64,000 nucleotides of DNA from Ypsolopha sequella (Eukaryota > Arthropoda > Insecta > Lepidoptera > Ypsolophidae), in contig OW203997.1 in the NCBI GenBank assembly GCA_934047225.1, positions 11,084,417 to 11,148,416 on the forward strand, in the 5' to 3' direction. Position numbers and translations under genes: made by a program. The notes beneath the pieces are model-generated. The model did no database searches, was not told the origin of the DNA, and saw only the letters and a program-made list of their open reading frames with translations. This document shows positions 12,377 to 23,200 of this stretch, piece after piece. Positions within the stretch are counted from its first letter, which is position 1. Every line of letters begins with the position of its first letter.

Positions 12377-12544
12377 ACTTCTATATGAAAAATTGTTTCA
12401 ACTGAATGGTGTTTTTTTGGCTTGAATTTCCTACTGCTCCTAAGCGGCTTAGGTGATTTAATTCATTTATGCTTCGATAAATAGATAAACTTGATAGCTA
12501 TAAATATAACATAGAATTATTCAATCGAACAATGACGCCCATGT

Positions 12545-12715
12545 GAAAAGTATTATTTTCTCCTATTTTGCCCTTTCAAGGACGCAGCGAGCGTCGTAAC
12601 AGCCACCACGCATTGTGCACTGATTTGAACGTTATTTCAATGTCGTTTCCGTCGATATTCATACGGACAAACATCGAGCTGCTAATTTGGCGACGGTAAT
12701 CGCCTTAAGAGATAC
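12545..12715 (+). repeat. Fragment of the composite repeat at 6,770-6,945
   Basis: Shares GAAAAGTATTATTTTCTC, GAACGTTATTTCAAT and GTCGATATT in the same order. Confidence 0.6.
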
Positions 12716-12947
12716 CTTAACGCCTGGATTTTTCTTAAGATACACACAAAAGGTAAAAACTGAATGTGAAGTCAACAGCTTGTTTTTTTTTATAAGTACT
12801 AATAAGCCACGTCTAACTACGTCTCTATACAGCCCAAAAAGCAAAATTTGATGAAACACCATTGTAATAGCTGTCTAGATATCTTGAATATTGCCTCGTT
12901 TTTACGCAAAGTTTAGCAAGTTGTATAATTTTTATCTTTACTGGAAA

Positions 12948-13470
12948 TATAAAAACCAGCCAAGTGCGTGTCGGGCCACGCGCAGTGTGGGGTTCCGTAG
13001 TTGCCCTGCATAATATGCGGACTTCTTCTCCAAATACATTTTATAAGTTTGTCGACAAATACAGATCGCGCCAAACTTCTAGTACGCTCGGAAGTTGTTC
13101 TTTCCAAGAACAGCCGATACATTTTGTTCCTGCTGATGCGAATCGCCCCGTGTTTAGAGGGGACTAAAAGTTTGGCGCGATCTGTACTTGTTAACTTGTA
13201 AAGCCTACTTAGCTCTGATAGTTTTCATTTTAATTTCGTTATTTATACCACTGCCGTGATTTTTTCATTTCATTTCATTTTTCATGTCTCCAAATACAAC
13301 CGTTTCGCTTTTCTATTGTACCACTTTATCGACGTGACAAATTTGTATACCCATGCCAAATTACAACTTTCTCGTACTAATAGTCTCTAAGCTAAGCTGC
13401 GGACAGACAGACAGATGGACATGGCGAAACTATAAGGGTTCTTTGTTGTTGACTACGGAACCGTAACAAA
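12948..13470 (+). repeat. Lepidopteran dispersed repeat, full-length type, with nested hairpin
   Basis: Starts AACCAGCCAAGTGCGTGTCG, then GGTTCCGTAGTTGCC, and ends with CAGACAGACAGA, CTATAAGGGTTC and ACTACGGAACCGTAAC. This pattern is very common in Lepidoptera. Inside, ACAGATCGCGCCAAACTT (13,061 on) is repeated inverted near 13,172-13,189, suggesting a small nested foldback element. Confidence 0.7.
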
Positions 13471-13864
13471 ACTAGCTGTCAAAATCAAGTGTCAGTGGCA
13501 TTTTATATATCATGCTCTATTCACGCCATTTTGGTTTTATTTTATTCAACCAAAAATTGTTACTGTCAAAGGTTAAATCTTTGGTCAAAGGTAAAAGAGC
13601 CACAAGGCTTTTGTTTAAAAATCCAAGATTAAAAAGTAATTTTAGGAAAGGGTAAAACACAAATCCCTTAGCTTTTTAACTTCTTTAATTTAATTTTATG
13701 CATTTTGTTACATTCGATTACAACTGTAAAGTGTAAGCAGTTGCTTAATGTAATGCAATCATTAATGCATTAAAGCGACATAATTTTCTTTTGAAGACAT
13801 ATAATTATTACCCAGCAATTTCGGGAAATTGCTTTGAAACACATTTATTGCAAACTTTTTATTC

Positions 13865-14085
13865 TTTCTTAAAAGTATAAATATATTGATAAATAGGATA
13901 AATATAAGCTAATCTCAAGATATATTTCACGCCCGATCTGGACCGGGCATCAGTTGAGTTTTAATTAAAATAAAAAGACATTGATATATGTATATGTCAA
14001 CTGGTGCCGGGTCCAGATCGGACCCGAAATATATCTTGAGATTACCTTATATTTATCCTATTTATCAGTATATTTATATTTTTTT
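13865..14085. repeat. Palindromic MITE with GATCTGGACC arms
   Basis: Arms of 80-90 bp: ATAAATATATTGATAAATAG, then CTCAAGATATATTTC, CGATCTGGACCGGGCATCAG at the left; complementary at the right. A single related arm lies at 35,070-35,120. No ORF. Confidence 0.8.
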
Positions 14086-14858
14086 TAAAGAAAAAACATC
14101 CAAAGCTGTTATAGTATATTTAATTTTAAAAATGTTATACTTTTTATTCAAAAGTTAGGAAAATAATATTATCACCGGGATAAGTGGTTTTACCACCTTA
14201 ATGATATACTATAGTAATGGCAATTGGATAGCAGGTTTCTACTGGTTTCTACCTATCCCAATAACGAGTACTTTTATTTTATTGTAAATAATAACTATTT
14301 TCATGTATACTACTTTTAGTATCATAAATATAAATACAGTTATTAAAAGCAAGGATTCATTCAATCATCTTTCATAAAAGCCAATACAGTCTGAAATTTA
14401 AGCAATTAATCAAATTAAATTGCTTTTACATTATTTTAACAAAAACCGTTTAACCTTCACCGCACCGTTACTTTATTAAATAAAAGCTCCTTTGATGCCT
14501 ATTTTTGTGATATTTTTATTATTCGTCTGCAAAAATTTGTTCGTTCTGAAACCACAAACAATGTAAAAACTGACAAACGCACAAAACGAGGTATAAAATT
14601 CAAGTTAATTGAAAAATCCAGTTGAGAAGATTGTTGTTAATGCTGGTTTAGTTTCTCATTGTTGTTTCCTATGAGTATAAAATACAAAAAAAAAACTATT
14701 TGAGCACATCTAACGAAAAGCAACACGTAGCAGATGGGAATTTTAAATTTAGTCTTATATTAGCAAGACTGATCGAATGGGCGAAGTTAGGCAAATTATT
14801 TATTATTTGTGTTGCATATATTTATAATTATTAATTAAACATATATAATTATATATTT
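14086..14858. other. No recognised feature
   Basis: AT-rich DNA without gene-like frames or clear repeats. Confidence 0.45.
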
Positions 14859-14859
14859 T

Positions 14860-15100
14860 TACGAAAACACAAAATATAATGATAGGTTCGTAAGTCAAAT
14901 ATATGTTGACCTCTAGTTTATAAATATTTAAATAAAATATTCACTATCATATTTACCGATAATTTATAATTATTAATTTTTACCTTTTATAGTTTTATTA
15001 TTGTAAATACTGATATTAATGTAACTGATGTTGACCACAACTAGTATATAGTAAAATATATTTTACTTACTAAACTATCATTATATTTTGTGTTTTCGTA
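14860..15100. repeat. MITE with 26-bp perfect TIRs
   Basis: TACGAAAACACAAAATATAA followed by TGATAG at the left; the exact complement, ending GTGTTTTCGTA, at the right. About 240 bp, strongly AT-rich. Confidence 0.8.
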
Positions 15101-15136
15101 TAAATGTATAATTATAAATATATATATTATATATAT

Positions 15137-15400
15137 ACAAGGTGACTTTTTGATCATCGTCCAAATTCATACTGGTGGCTTGGTAAGTGATCAGTATCAT
15201 GGATCAATAACAATTTTTGTGAAATTCGTAAAATGAAATTTCGACTCCCCATAGTGATTCACTCGGGACTGGAAGTGAATTTCTATGGGAAGCCGAAATT
15301 TCATTTTAGGAATTTCACAAAAATTGTTATTGATCCAAGATACTGGTCACTTATCAAGCCTCCAGTATGAATTTGGACGATGATCAAAAAGTCACCTTGT
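15137..15400. repeat. Family B hairpin MITE, copy 1, in a TA run
   Basis: An almost complete palindrome of about 264 bp: ACAAGGTGACTTTTTGATCA at the left, its complement at the right, arms of about 120 bp, centre near CACTCGGGACTGG. It is flanked on both sides by TATATATA. Other copies: 20,749, 50,765 (half) and 58,381. Confidence 0.88.
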
Positions 15401-16184
15401 ATATATATAATCAAATAAAAGACAAGCAGTCAATTATCATTTTATATATTTATAATATTATTTATTCCTTACTCATATATTTTGAATTTTTTTCAAGTGT
15501 ATTTTTTTATTAAGTTTAAGTAAACCTAACCTTTATTATTTCCTTGTGCATTTCCATATTATTGTATAAAATCATAACATATAGACATAGTTTATTTAAT
15601 TATATTACATTAAAACCGACCTGTAATAAGTGTATCTGATATACCTACATTACAAATAAATATATTTCTATTTTTATTCTAGTCATTAGGATAGATAGGA
15701 TGGTAGGATGACTCTTAATCTCAATCCATTCTTCCACTTTTACAAACGAAAAAAAAAATAACATTCGGAATCTATTGTTATGTTGGACGAATTCGTCCCA
15801 CTATAAGCAGATAGGTTTACATTAACACCGATTCGGCGCAACACGACTTGACCTAATTGGCAGGACTAAACTTAATTTAAGTGTTCTGTCCTTTTCTTTC
15901 TGTATCGAAAAGACAAAGACGGGACGCTCAAAATAAGGTTAGTCTTGTCAGTTGTGTTGTGCCGAATCGGTACCATTGTCTTTTCTCTGTACAAATAAGC
16001 CTTCTAACGATTTTTGCTGTTCTATACCCGAAGTATGGAACACGGGACCCTAAGCCTCTGCTCTCTGGTCTGTCTGTCTCTGTGTCTGTCTATCACGGGG
16101 TCTACAGCTCAGCCGTTATAGGTAGAAATTTTTTTTACAGAATATGTGTTACTATTAAATAATAAAAAAGTAATCCTAAGGGGA
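15401..16184. other. Little recognised; fragment of the common dispersed repeat
   Basis: At about 16,023-16,140, TACCCGAAGTATGGAACACG, GGACCC and a CTGTCTGTCTCTGTG tract resemble the middle of the lepidopteran repeat at 12,948. The plus-strand frame at 15881-16162 runs through it and is not a gene. Confidence 0.45.
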
Positions 16185-16590
16185 TCCCCATAATAGTAGT
16201 TTATGCTTCAAGGGCGCAAAGGAATAAATTACGAGGACGATTTAAAACACGAGCGTAGCGAGTGTTTTAAACGTAACCGAGTAATTTATTGCTTTTACGC
16301 CCGTGTATCATACTACATTTTTCAATGCATAGTGTGAGGAAATGAAAACAAATATAATCTTGTGAACTTTAAGTTATAATTGGCTCAAAAGGACTGTATC
16401 CAGAGCCGTTAAACACTGGGAAAAAAAGTATAACGTCTATGGTACACAGGAAAGGCTGCAGGTTAGCCAACCATTGTAAATAAATAAAAAAATAATAATA
16501 ATAATAAAGCCCTAGGGCAAAATAATCGACTTTCTGTTCCGTTTTGATGCACAAAAAGTGGGCCTTTACGAGCACATGCATTGAAAAAAA
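16185..16590 (+). repeat. Family H repeat, copy 3
   Basis: Same unit as 2,380-2,812 and the complement of 7,812-8,232; ends ATAATAATAATAAAGCCCTAG, then GAGCACATGCATTGAAAA. Confidence 0.72.
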
Positions 16591-17555
16591 CATAACAAGA
16601 GTATGATTTTTTTTATGTTGTTTGTTTTCTGATCTATTAGTAAAGACGGTAAGACATATAAGTTTAAAATTTGGTCCGATTGTTGTACATATTCTAAATT
16701 AAAACAACAAAAAATAATAATTGGGGTTTCGCATATAGAGTGTGCTGAAGTGTTTAACATAGGCTACCATTATAAAGCCTTGTTTTTAGTTGCCTTGATG
16801 TTGCTTTGGCATAAATATTGTTGTTATTTACGAGTTTAAGAGTTCCGTACCCGTATTGTGTGGTGGTACGGAACCCTTTGTGTGCGAGTCCGACTCGTAC
16901 TTACCCAAAATATTTATTATATGTATAGATAAATAAAATATGAAGGTTTTTTTTCAACAGATCACATATTTGTAGTAAATACAAGTTGCTAGTAGAAACT
17001 TTGTATGAATCCGTTGAAAAAGTCAGTGACTCAACTTTTGTCCCCATAGCCAAGAGCAAAGAGGACGCTGTTATTCTGTCACCGCCTATTCTAAACTGAT
17101 GATTGACTGTTCTCAGTTTGCTTCGGGCCGCAACATAATTATTTCAAACTCAATAACTACAACACTTTATTTTATTATTTTGAAGGTAATATTAATAATT
17201 GAAACATACCAAAAAAGGGCTTCAGTTCCGAACACAGACCTCTTATAATGGGTCTGTGGCTCCAAAGTTAGCCTTGACACAGCCTCTGATGGTCGGTGGT
17301 CGTTTGTCTTAGTTTAGTTTGTTTACCGAATGTAGCCTGATTTAACGGAGGCTTTACCACAATATAGACTGAACCCTAAGAAGCCTACAGAACCTTGAAG
17401 TGGGTGTATGAATGCTTTGACTTCAGGGTTTAGGCTTTAATTTAGGTTGCGGTTGTTTATCTCGTATGATCTTTAGAAAGGTTAAGTAACTTACATATAC
17501 GGACGGCAACATGAAAGGCTGTCTATTACAATAAATAAATGTATGTGTATGTCTC
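16591..17555. other. No gene; small relic of the common dispersed repeat
   Basis: At 16,835-16,905 GAGTTCCGTACCC and GTGTGCGAGTCCGACTCG belong to the minus-orientation lepidopteran repeat. The rest shows nothing I recognise. Confidence 0.45.
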
Positions 17556-17567
17556 AGTCTCTTATCT

Positions 17568-17818
17568 CATTCGAAGAAAACCGACAAACTTTAGAGAAAA
17601 TGATATAAGATGTGAACAAAGAAAGCGAAAAAATAGGACTGACAATGAATACAGACAAAACAAAGCTACTTACTAACTCTGTAAACATGGAAATTAAGTT
17701 CAACTACCGACCACTTCAGATGTATGTAGAAGAGTAATTTTTACCTAGGCCAGCTCATTTCTCATAAAGATCAAACCATCAAGGAAATAAGTAAACGAAT
17801 TTATAATCCTTCGTCAAA
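17568..17818 (+). pseudogene. RTE-type LINE reverse transcriptase relic
   Basis: The plus strand reads EENRQTLEKMI, stop, DVNKESEKIGLTMNTDKTKL; then, after a frame change near 17,733, NFYLGQLISHKDQTIKEISK. KxGLxMNxxKTKxM and EYVYLGQxIS are standard words of RTE-clade reverse transcriptases. One stop and one frameshift make it dead. Confidence 0.78.
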
Positions 17819-18079
17819 AAAAATTGTTTATTCAAAATTCGTTTCAAGAGAGAACTTCCCTTTTAAAACTTTTATTTTCAAATACAAAATCTGCGAAATT
17901 CTTTCGTGAAGTCGATCATGGAAGTGACGTTCAAATTCTGAATGGGTCCCTCATACGAGGCGCGAACTTAGAAGTATCCACTTCAAAAACGCAGTTTTTC
18001 GTGAGCACGTGTTTCTTGGTTGTTGTAACAGCCACGGCTGCGAGCGCGTTATTTTAAACTAAATGGAAACGTCATAGAG

Positions 18080-18490
18080 TTCAATTCTGATTGATGCAAA
18101 ATGAGATGCTCAATCTGACCTTAGTTTCGCTTTGGCGATCTTGACGCACAATGGGAACGTATAGGTATAGAAATGTTCTTTCCATTTTCCCACGCTTGGC
18201 CTTCACCGCTGACCCAAACGTCGTCGACGGAACGATGACCGGTCTGGAACATTCCCATACAATCATTCTTTCGACAACGCACACTGCTCACTGCAACGTT
18301 GTACGTCAATATCGCCAAACTGAAGCTTTCTTTTACAAACCCTTCATTTTTCCCTCCATGTGGCAAAGACTCAGTACTTGAGCCTGGGTACTGAGCGTGG
18401 GTTAACTGGTCCAAATCCCATTTCTTAGTCCATAGGGTTCCGTCCTGTTGTCTAAGGTCTCCCGGCAACAGGCATCCTTTGTAATAAAAT
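18080..18490 (-). repeat. Family I fragment with a long but unconvincing frame
   Basis: On the minus strand, ACGTACAACGTTGCAGTGA and CCGTCGACGACGTTTGGGTC closely parallel 44,730-44,820 (ACGTACAACGTTGTAATGA, CCGTCGACGATTGCGTC), the arm of a TIR element. The 115-codon frame at 18121-18468 therefore lies in transposon sequence and has no recognisable domain. Confidence 0.5.
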
Positions 18491-18589
18491 GTATTATGCC
18501 TATATATAATAGGGCTGTATCTAGGGACATTAGGATAGTATAAGTGTAAGGCTTGGTAGTAAAATTACCCTGCATTATTTGCTATGCAG

Positions 18590-18745
18590 CCCCTGTACAT
18601 GTACAGCTGTACACCCATCTTTCATGGTGGGACGCTTAAATTGTTAGTGAAAAGTAGGTGTTATGAGTATTTAATGTTCTAGAGACAGTTCATACTCGGA
18701 ACACTTCTGACACCCCCTCGGGGATATATGTCGTGACGGTAGAAT
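18590..18745 (+). repeat. SINE 3' relic
   Basis: ACAGTTCATACTCGGAACAC, TTCTGACACCCCCTCGGGGA and TGTCGTGACG match the 3' part of the SINE at 47,665-48,003. Confidence 0.6.
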
Positions 18746-19442
18746 TTTGAAATCAATTCCACCAAGTGCCGACAACTAATAAGCATAAAACTGCTAAAAG
18801 CAACTAAACTAAACCAAAGGACATCCAGCGTGGCAACGCCCCGGCCTGTTGGGCATCCTTTTGATGGCGGTGATTTGGCGCAGCTTTTTTGTGTAACGTA
18901 AATATTTTAGTGTAGTTTAGATCTACTTATTTTAGTCCAATATTATTATTATAAGTAAATTATAATGTTATTTAAGTTCATTTTATTGCTTGAATAATGA
19001 ATTTTATCATATTAATATGATATTTATTAAAGTTATACCATACTTTGATGCGTAAATCTTCACTTCATAAAAACGTTCGGTAGCTATCTCTTACATACAC
19101 AATTTACTGTGAAGGATAGATAATAAAACGAAGTCATAAGTCTCTCTGGGTTCCCTATTCCAGTATGGAAATCTAAATATTCCTAAATTAGACCCGAACT
19201 TCCTTTGGTTCGTTACTACTTCCCACTAACTTCATTTAATATATTTTATAAAGTTTCGAGACAGAAGCTTAGAACGAAAAGTAGTCCTGCCTCAGGCCAC
19301 AGTGTAGTAATAGTGTAGACAAGGCAAATAAATCGAGATACCGACCGGAGATCCGAGCAAAGGATAGTTTTATTATGTGAATGAAGAAATAGGCTAAACT
19401 ATCTTGAAAGTTTTGTAGCACAGTCCACAAAGTTGTGAAAAG

Positions 19443-19710
19443 TATGAAGGAATCGAATCCTAACGAATATTTTGACTGAACTAACGCGAACCAACGAATA
19501 TCTATCGACCCAAACAAAAAATAATGAAAAAGTGAAAATGGGGTGGCAGCGTGAACCTAGCCAGCCCATTATGTTTAAAAAGGAAAATACATGTAGGAGT
19601 CGGATCCTAACGAAAATTTTGCCTGAACTAACGTGAACTAACGATGAACTAATGCCCAGGTTACTTTTTTTTTTTAAATCTTGTATGGGGTGGCTAACTT
19701 CACAAACATA
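19443..19710. repeat. Two-copy tandem repeat, unit about 150 bp
   Basis: Two diverged units contain ATCCTAACGAA, TTTTG(A/C)CTGAACTAACG and GAAC(C/T)AACGA, separated by GGGGTGGC words. Located just downstream of the ALP 3' end. No coding capacity. Confidence 0.55.
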
Positions 19711-19920
19711 AAAAGCGGAATATCACAATATTTTATCTTTCACCAATTAGCCAGAAATCTTTAGTTAATTGTTCAGGCAAAAAGCATTATATCGGAATCT
19801 GTTAACTTCCAGAAAACTTTAGTTATTACGAAACATTAGAACTAGGTTAGTGGCAAAAGAAAAATACTAAGCTTTTCTTATTATACAAGCTAACATAATG
19901 GAAACAAAGTGTTACGAAAA

Positions 19921-20028
19921 TTTAATTTTCATTTTAATCCCAACTATGTGAATATTTACAATTTTAATTTCTTACATCAAACATATCTTTGTACATAATA
20001 CTTAATATATCAAATCAAATATCACATT
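19921..20028 (-). other. Likely ALP 3' UTR, weak polyadenylation signals
   Basis: Below the stop codon the minus strand has several ATTAAA hexamers (TTTAAT on the plus strand, between 19,921 and 19,970), which could direct polyadenylation 60-110 nt after the stop. No AATAAA is obvious in this stretch. The true end cannot be fixed without transcript data. Confidence 0.35.
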
Positions 20029-20259
20029 TCACCATTTGAATAAGAACCAAATAATGTTGAGTTGTACTAAAAGATTTGAGATAAGGTAGCCGTTGTTGAC
20101 GAACGGGGCGACAAGCGGAGCGGATGACCGTGGGGCTCGTTCGTCTGACATAACACTGGATGCGACGACAACACGTCGACCACTCGAGCCATCGTTCCTT
20201 GTGTCATCTGACACTGCCACACTGCTTACTTCCGGAGCAACGCATGTTGGTAGTTTAAC
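20029..20259 (-). CDS. ALP: ALP exon 11: Ser-rich stalk and C-terminal hydrophobic tail
   Basis: Encodes residues 532-607 and the stop. It begins VKLPTCVAPEV after the acceptor TTGTTCTTCAG. A hydrophilic Ser/Asp/Arg-rich stretch is followed by NNGYLISNLLVQLNIIWFLF, ending KW. That is the layout of a GPI-anchor signal, but the tail has polar residues and a basic residue near the end, so anchoring is inferred. The stalk shows little conservation with homologues I can recall. Confidence 0.85.
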   Translation of the reverse strand, partial: VKLPTCVAPEVSSVAVSDDTRNDGSSGRRVVVASSVMSDERAPRSSAPLVAPFVNNGYLISNLLVQLNIIWFLFKW

Positions 20260-23200
20260 CTGAAGAACAAATAAGGGCATTAATGAGCCCTAAATCCGAC
20301 TTAAAAATACTGTATTTATTACACTTATTAACGTTAAGAAGTCGTGAAGTCTAAGCTGTTTATTTTTCATAAGATTTCATCCCATAAGACGATGTTACGA
20401 GTAAAGAGTACAGCCTATGAGTAGGTAGTTTTGCCTTTAGGGTTTAAACGGTAGCAGCGGTAACTCAGGGGTAGAACGCTGGCCTCTCAATGTTGTGATC
20501 CAGGTTTGATCCCCGGTCGGGCATGCACCAATGAGTTATGTGCGTAATATTTGTTCTTACTAACCACTTGCTGAACGGCAAAGCAAAACATCGTAAGGAA
20601 ACCTGCATGCCCTAAAAAACGTGTATTTGTGCCCAAAGAACGGCGATAGGGTTCAACACTCATCACGTTGGTACGTAATACTTAATAGTTGGTGAAACGC
20701 GGGTGTACCGAGTGTGGAACCTCGGGCATTCACGTCGTGACGATATATACAAGGTGAATTTGTGAACATCGTCCAAATTCATACTTGAGCCTTGATAAGT
20801 GATCAGCATCATGAACCAATAACGATTTTTGTAAAATTCATAAAATGAAATTTCGACTCCCCATAGTGATTCACTCAGGACTGGGAGTGAATTACTATGG
20901 GAAGTCTAAATTTAATTTTACGAATTTCACAAAAATTGTAATTGATTTATGATGCTCATCACTTACCAAGCCCTTAGTATGAATTTGGACGATGATCAAA
21001 AAGTCATATATATATATTCTACTGCGACACAAGCCTTATCAATTAAATGAACAAAAATGTTATTGTTCATCAGTGTTAATCAGTGTCTATTTGTAGAAAT
21101 TAGTAGTAGTTTTACTCCAACTCTAATTCAAACCTCCAAATTGGGTGACAAAATAAATGTTTAAGGAAAAGTGGAACTTACGGGTGTTTGTGTAAAATTG
21201 AGTTTTTCCTGGCATCGGCGCGAGTAATGCGCGAGACATGCAGCGTAAGCGATTGCGTGAGGTATGTAGCTTTGCTCTACAACTCCCGCAAACAAAACGG
21301 TTGCCATTGGACCTGGAAGCAATGTTTTTTTGTTACAAAGCTCAAAATATAACTTAACTTGATAAGATGTAAATATTTTACTAAGTAATATACGTTTTCT
21401 AATTCAAGTCACATTGGCAACCTAAACCAACAATGATAAACCTTAAGGGTCGCTACCGTTGCAAAAAATAAATACACTCAGACCATGTTGTTCTTGTTTT
21501 GGTAACAAACACCTGTTTGCCGTGAGGCTAGTCCTAAGTAAACATCAAAAAAGAACACACAAATTCTAAATAGATATCGTGAAAATTGTAAGAGTTAACC
21601 GAAATTGCCTAAAAGTTTTTCTCAGAAATAGGACTAAATATAGGTTTTTATTGGCCAATGCGTCATCGGGGTTTTCACTCTTTTGAGCGGATAATTTCAC
21701 ATCTGAGACGGTAAAAACTGCTCTAGAATGCGAAAAAACACATAACACAACCTTTGCCATGAAATATCTACCTAAAGCATAGACCGGCACATCTTCCCCA
21801 CCATGCGTGGCCCATTGCCTCGGTACAGCAGCCGCGTGGACAGCATCAGCAGGATCTGCAGAGGTATTGTTCAAAGGAACCGCTCTTGGTTCTGCATGAC
21901 CTGGCCCGGAACCGTACAGTAGGGTTGTGTAGCGAAGCCCATCTATGTCGGAGACTACTGTGTCTGCACCTGTTTGGAAAATGGGTTTTGTTTGAGAATG
22001 GAGGCAAAATTATTTTAATATTTTGAAATAAAGTGCGAGAGAAGTTATGGACGGTAAAACTGAATTATGTTTTTTCGGTACAAGTCCCCTGTGCTGTGAC
22101 AACGTGAACAATTATAATATTGTATTCTGTAGTATCAATTAAAGTCAATTACTTTGCGCACACAGTTCAAACGTTGTTTTTCAAGTGCTACTAATATACT
22201 TTCAACTAATCACTTACCAAACACAGGATGTCCTCTTGGTGTCTTTTGACCACCGAAGGTCATCACATGACCATGGTCGGCGGTGACCACAATAAGAGTT
22301 TCGGCAGGATTGACACGTTCTAGAGCTGATAATAAAGCTGTTTCCATTTCTAACGTTTCGTCCAGCGCTCTGTATGGGTTGTTATAATGATGGGCATGGT
22401 CTATTCTTCCACCTTAAAAATGTTGAAAACTCATATAAGAATATTTCATGATTAAGTTAATTTTAAAATAGTTTCATGAATTACAAAACAACTTCATTAT
22501 GCATCTATTAACAATCAAAGAAAATGTATTTTCCAGACGCCTTCGATTTCTTCAACCGTATCTAGTGAATCAGTTTTTTAAGTATTTTTATTTCCCTTGT
22601 TTTCCTTAATAATAAGCCATATTATAAAATACAAGAGAAATTTGATTGAGTGCTGGCACTATCGCTGACATCGGGTTAGAATAACCCTTGTATTTAGACT
22701 TTATTACGTAATAGTTAAAAATGTTTTTTATCACGATGACAGGAATTAGAAAAGGCAGATACAGGTAAAAAATTACCTTCAATAAGCAGAAAGAATCCTT
22801 TATCATTTTTCAGAAGAATTGACAAGGCGGCTCTTGTCATGTCAGCAAGGGAGGGATCGTCTGATTTGACGCCCGCACTATCATCCGCGTCTGCTCCTGC
22901 TCCATCCGTATTTATGGCACCTCGCTCCGCGTTGAATTCCAAGTGGGAATATTCGAATAGACCTGGTATAAAACATTGTCTTTAATTTTTTTATTTTTCT
23001 TTTTCTATTCATTTCTGCTTACAGTTTCATTACTATAAAAGTATTTGGTTTGTTTTTATTTTATTCTTTGCTACCAGGAGACCAAAAAAAACAGGTAGGT
23101 ACAGCAAGCCAGATTGTGTGTTTTTACCACCGCCCAGGGGACGCATGCAGGGACTGCAAAGTAGTCTCCTGTGCGGATGCAATTAAAAAGCATCCTCAAT

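Larger units (their letters stand above)
9496..12381 (+). mobile_element. BEL/Pao-type LTR retrotransposon, internally reduced
   Basis: Two LTRs (9501-9938 and 11938-12376), starting TGTTCACGCC and ending GGTTACA, are flanked by the 5-bp duplication ACTTC (9496-9500 and 12377-12381). The internal region is only about 2.0 kb, where full BEL/Pao elements have 4-6 kb. It keeps a primer-binding site and the 3' end of pol, but I see no gag, protease, reverse transcriptase or RNase H. The LTRs differ by about one base, so the insertion is recent. It must have moved using proteins from a complete relative, if it was already reduced at insertion. Confidence 0.9.

Noticed and set aside
18121..18468. 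115-codon minus-strand frame
   Set aside because: Overlaps sequence related to the TIR element at 44.6-45.4 kb and shows no domain.
20029..20280. Independent 83-codon gene starting MPLFVLQ
   Set aside because: The first seven codons are intron and acceptor; from 20,259 the frame continues ALP exon 10.
21566..21771. Continuation of ALP exon 9 past 21,772
   Set aside because: The read-through lacks family similarity, while splicing at GTAGAT joins exon 10 in the right phase with the conserved QSYIPHAIAYAAC segment.
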